Assembly: GCA_964531805.1 (NCBI GenBank)
Contig: CAZHGE010000004.1
Coordinates: 1 to 64,000 of the forward strand
Direction of reading: 5' to 3'
From: RGIG8767 sp964531805
GTDB lineage: Bacteria; Bacillota; Clostridia; Lachnospirales; Lachnospiraceae
Length of the DNA: 64,000 nucleotides
Numbering within the stretch: the first letter of the stretch is position 1; each line of letters starts with the position of its first letter. Below the pieces are notes generated by a model that worked only from the letters and a program-made list of their open reading frames with translations, was not told the origin of the DNA and made no database searches. The translations under genes and the position numbers were made by a program. This document shows, in pieces, positions 62,441 to 64,000 of this stretch.

Positions 62441-62747
62441 AGTATATTCGCTGCTTGGTCTTGCCACACGGTCACGCAAAACGGATAGTGGTGAATTTAT
62501 GACAGAGAAAGCAGTCAAAAGCGGCAAGGCGTATCTGGTGATTGTTGCAGATGATGCATCCGACAATACAAAAAAAGAATTTTCCAATATGTGCCATTTT
62601 TATCATGTTCCCATTTTTTTTTACGGGACAAAGGATGAACTGGGGCATGCGATGGGAAAAGAGATGCGTGCATCATTAGCAGTAACCGATGAAGGATTTT
62701 CCAAATCCCTTATAAAATTGTTGAGCGTAACGGAGGTAGTGAAATAG
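62427..62747 (+). CDS. ylxQ: YlxQ, L7Ae-family ribosomal/K-turn-binding protein
   Basis: 106-residue L7Ae/L30e/S12e/Gadd45-family protein expected to bind K-turn RNA. It begins KQNKVYSLLGLATRSRKTDSG and contains KSGKAYLVIVADDASDNTKK and FFYGTKDELGHAMGKEMRASLAV, the standard family pattern. The GTG at 62427 is chosen because AAGGAG lies at 62411-62416 and the family N terminus starts there. The gene overlaps ylxR by 14 bases. It touches infB directly. Confidence 0.9.
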   Translation: MKQNKVYSLLGLATRSRKTDSGEFMTEKAVKSGKAYLVIVADDASDNTKKEFSNMCHFYHVPIFFYGTKDELGHAMGKEMRASLAVTDEGFSKSLIKLLSVTEVVK

Positions 62748-64000
62748 ATGGCAAAAATGAAAGTACATGAACTTGCAAAGGAATTAGAAATACAAAGTAA
62801 AGATGTAATAGCATTTTTACAGGAAAAAGGAATTGAAGTGAAAGCCGCACAGAGTTCTGTAGAAGAAGAACATGTAGCAATGGTAAAAGGTCATTTTGGC
62901 AAGGGAGAAGTAAAAGAAGCTCCTAAGGCAGAGACAAAAAATGAGGAGACTGCAAAAGCAGAAAATGATAAAAAAGCTGTGGAATCTGCTTCTAAGGCAG
63001 AAGGTTCAGCAGCTAAGGCAGAAGCTCCTAAGAAGAAAAAAAATATTATTTTTGTAAGCAATCCTCAGAATTCAAAAATGCCGGGTTCAAGACCAGTGCC
63101 GAATCAGAATAAGAAGCCGGCACAGCCTGCTGCACAACAGGCACCTGCAAAACAGGCACCGGTTAAACAGATTCAGTTAGGTCCGAACCAGATGATTAAC
63201 AAAGCAACTGGTAAAGTAATGGAAAAACTTCCGGCAAGATCAACTATGGAAATAAAGGAAGAAGTTGCAGTTGAGAAAGTAAGAGAAGAAGCACCAGTGG
63301 CAAAACAGCAGGAAGCACCACGTTATTTAAATCGTGGCGGTATCAGCTCAAGCCCTCAGCAGGCTGGTGGAAATGACCGTGGTGAGCGTAATGAGCGAAA
63401 CGATCGAAATAACAACGACCGTGGAGAACGGAATACGGACAGAAATGCAGAACGTAACAATAATAATTTCCAGAAAAAACAGCCGGGAGATAAGCCATAT
63501 GGACAGAGACAGAACGAAAGTTCACAAAACGGCGAAAGAAGACAAGGTGGCGGACGTAACGATTTTAGGGGTAACAATAACGCCGGAAATCGTGAAGGCT
63601 ATCAAAACAATAAAGGCGGTTATGCGGGTGGCAGCAATCATGCAGGTGGTAACCGCAATAACAACAATAATGAACGTGGTCAGGGCAGAAATGAAAGACC
63701 GGACAATCGATTCCAGAAAGGTGGATCAGGCAAGGCTTTCGTCGATGAACCAATCGCTCAGAAGTCTGAAAGCAAACGTGAAGAACAGCGCCGTATCAAC
63801 CAGAACAAGGATAAACGTTCTAAGAAAGACGCCATTTACGAAGATGACGGAGTAATGCCAAACAAGAACAAGGCTGGACGCTTTATTAAGCCTGAAAAGA
63901 AGGAAGAAGTGGTAGAAGAAATCAAAGTAATCACACTTCCAGAAGTAATCACAATCAAAGAATTAGCTGAAAAGATGAAAATGCAGCCTGCAGTAATCAT
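62748..64000 (+). CDS. infB: Translation initiation factor IF-2, N-terminal part (runs off the window)
   Basis: First 417 codons of infB; the gene continues past base 64000. GGAGG at 62732-62736 supports ATG 62748, which begins MAKMKVHELAKELEIQSKDV, an IF2_N domain. A long disordered segment follows (about 55-380), first Lys/Ala/Glu/Pro-rich, then strongly Asn/Arg/Gly-rich (about 195-330: RNERNDRNNNDRGERN-like runs). At the edge a second IF2_N-type domain begins (VITIKELAEKMKMQPAVI). The GTPase domain lies outside the window. The Asn/Arg/Gly-rich insert is unusually long compared with B. subtilis IF-2. Confidence 0.95.
   Translation, partial: MAKMKVHELAKELEIQSKDVIAFLQEKGIEVKAAQSSVEEEHVAMVKGHFGKGEVKEAPKAETKNEETAKAENDKKAVESASKAEGSAAKAEAPKKKKNIIFVSNPQNSKMPGSRPVPNQNKKPAQPAAQQAPAKQAPVKQIQLGPNQMINKATGKVMEKLPARSTMEIKEEVAVEKVREEAPVAKQQEAPRYLNRGGISSSPQQAGGNDRGERNERNDRNNNDRGERNTDRNAERNNNNFQKKQPGDKPYGQRQNESSQNGERRQGGGRNDFRGNNNAGNREGYQNNKGGYAGGSNHAGGNRNNNNNERGQGRNERPDNRFQKGGSGKAFVDEPIAQKSESKREEQRRINQNKDKRSKKDAIYEDDGVMPNKNKAGRFIKPEKKEEVVEEIKVITLPEVITIKELAEKMKMQPAVI

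Noticed and set aside
63334..63855. 173-codon plus-strand ORF near the right edge
   Set aside because: It is in another frame of infB, whose frame is continuous from 62748 and encodes recognisable IF2_N domains.

Overview
The window looks like a low-GC anaerobic Firmicute of the Lachnospiraceae type (Clostridia). The support is a Gram-positive PolC, the rimP-nusA-ylxR-ylxQ-infB cluster, FchA plus FolD one-carbon enzymes, a rubrerythrin, MEP-pathway IspG, AGGAGG-type ribosome sites, and enormous secreted proteins with Thr/Glu-rich linkers. The genus cannot be fixed from sequence reading alone.

Layout. Bases 1-7.75 kb are an accessory stretch: a small XRE regulator, an acyl-AMP ligase with a PlsC-type acyltransferase, a BRO/antirepressor-like gene split by a -1 frameshift at A7, a Phd/ParE-type toxin-antitoxin pair, a PP2C phosphatase with a membrane Ser/Thr kinase, and a YefM/YoeB-type pair with visible operators. 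Bases 7.8-13.5 kb are core: ispG and polC. Bases 13.6-16.3 kb hold fchA-folD, rubrerythrin and a 97-residue conserved-looking protein. Bases 16.9-59.6 kb are five same-strand genes for very large exported proteins (4510, 1426, 1907, 4594 and 1596 residues). Bases 59.7-60.1 kb carry tRNA-Glu(CTC) and a 54-residue minus-strand ORF. From 60.2 kb the core operon rimP-nusA-ylxR-ylxQ-infB begins, and infB runs off the right edge.

The most unusual content is the 43-kb exported-protein locus. Proteins 1 and 4 are paralogues made of about ten long repeat units (roughly 300-450 residues each) that correspond one-to-one in order, so the array predates the gene duplication. Their N-terminal modules differ, and protein 4 carries a transglutaminase-like Cys-His-Asp domain. 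Between them lie a protein with Ig-like repeats and a right-handed beta-helix, and one with an HExxH metallopeptidase, Big_2 and chitobiase-C-terminal-like repeats. The last gene is a cell-wall glucosaminidase with Big_2, InlB-B and Ig-like repeats, and it is the only member with a C-terminal membrane anchor. The first gene's promoter has a G8 tract in its 17-bp spacer, a plausible phase-variation switch. I read the set as a modular surface-matrix or adhesion system; that is inference.

In many Firmicutes polC is directly followed by rimP. Here about 47 kb separates them, which suggests that the one-carbon, rubrerythrin and surface-protein block was inserted or moved there.
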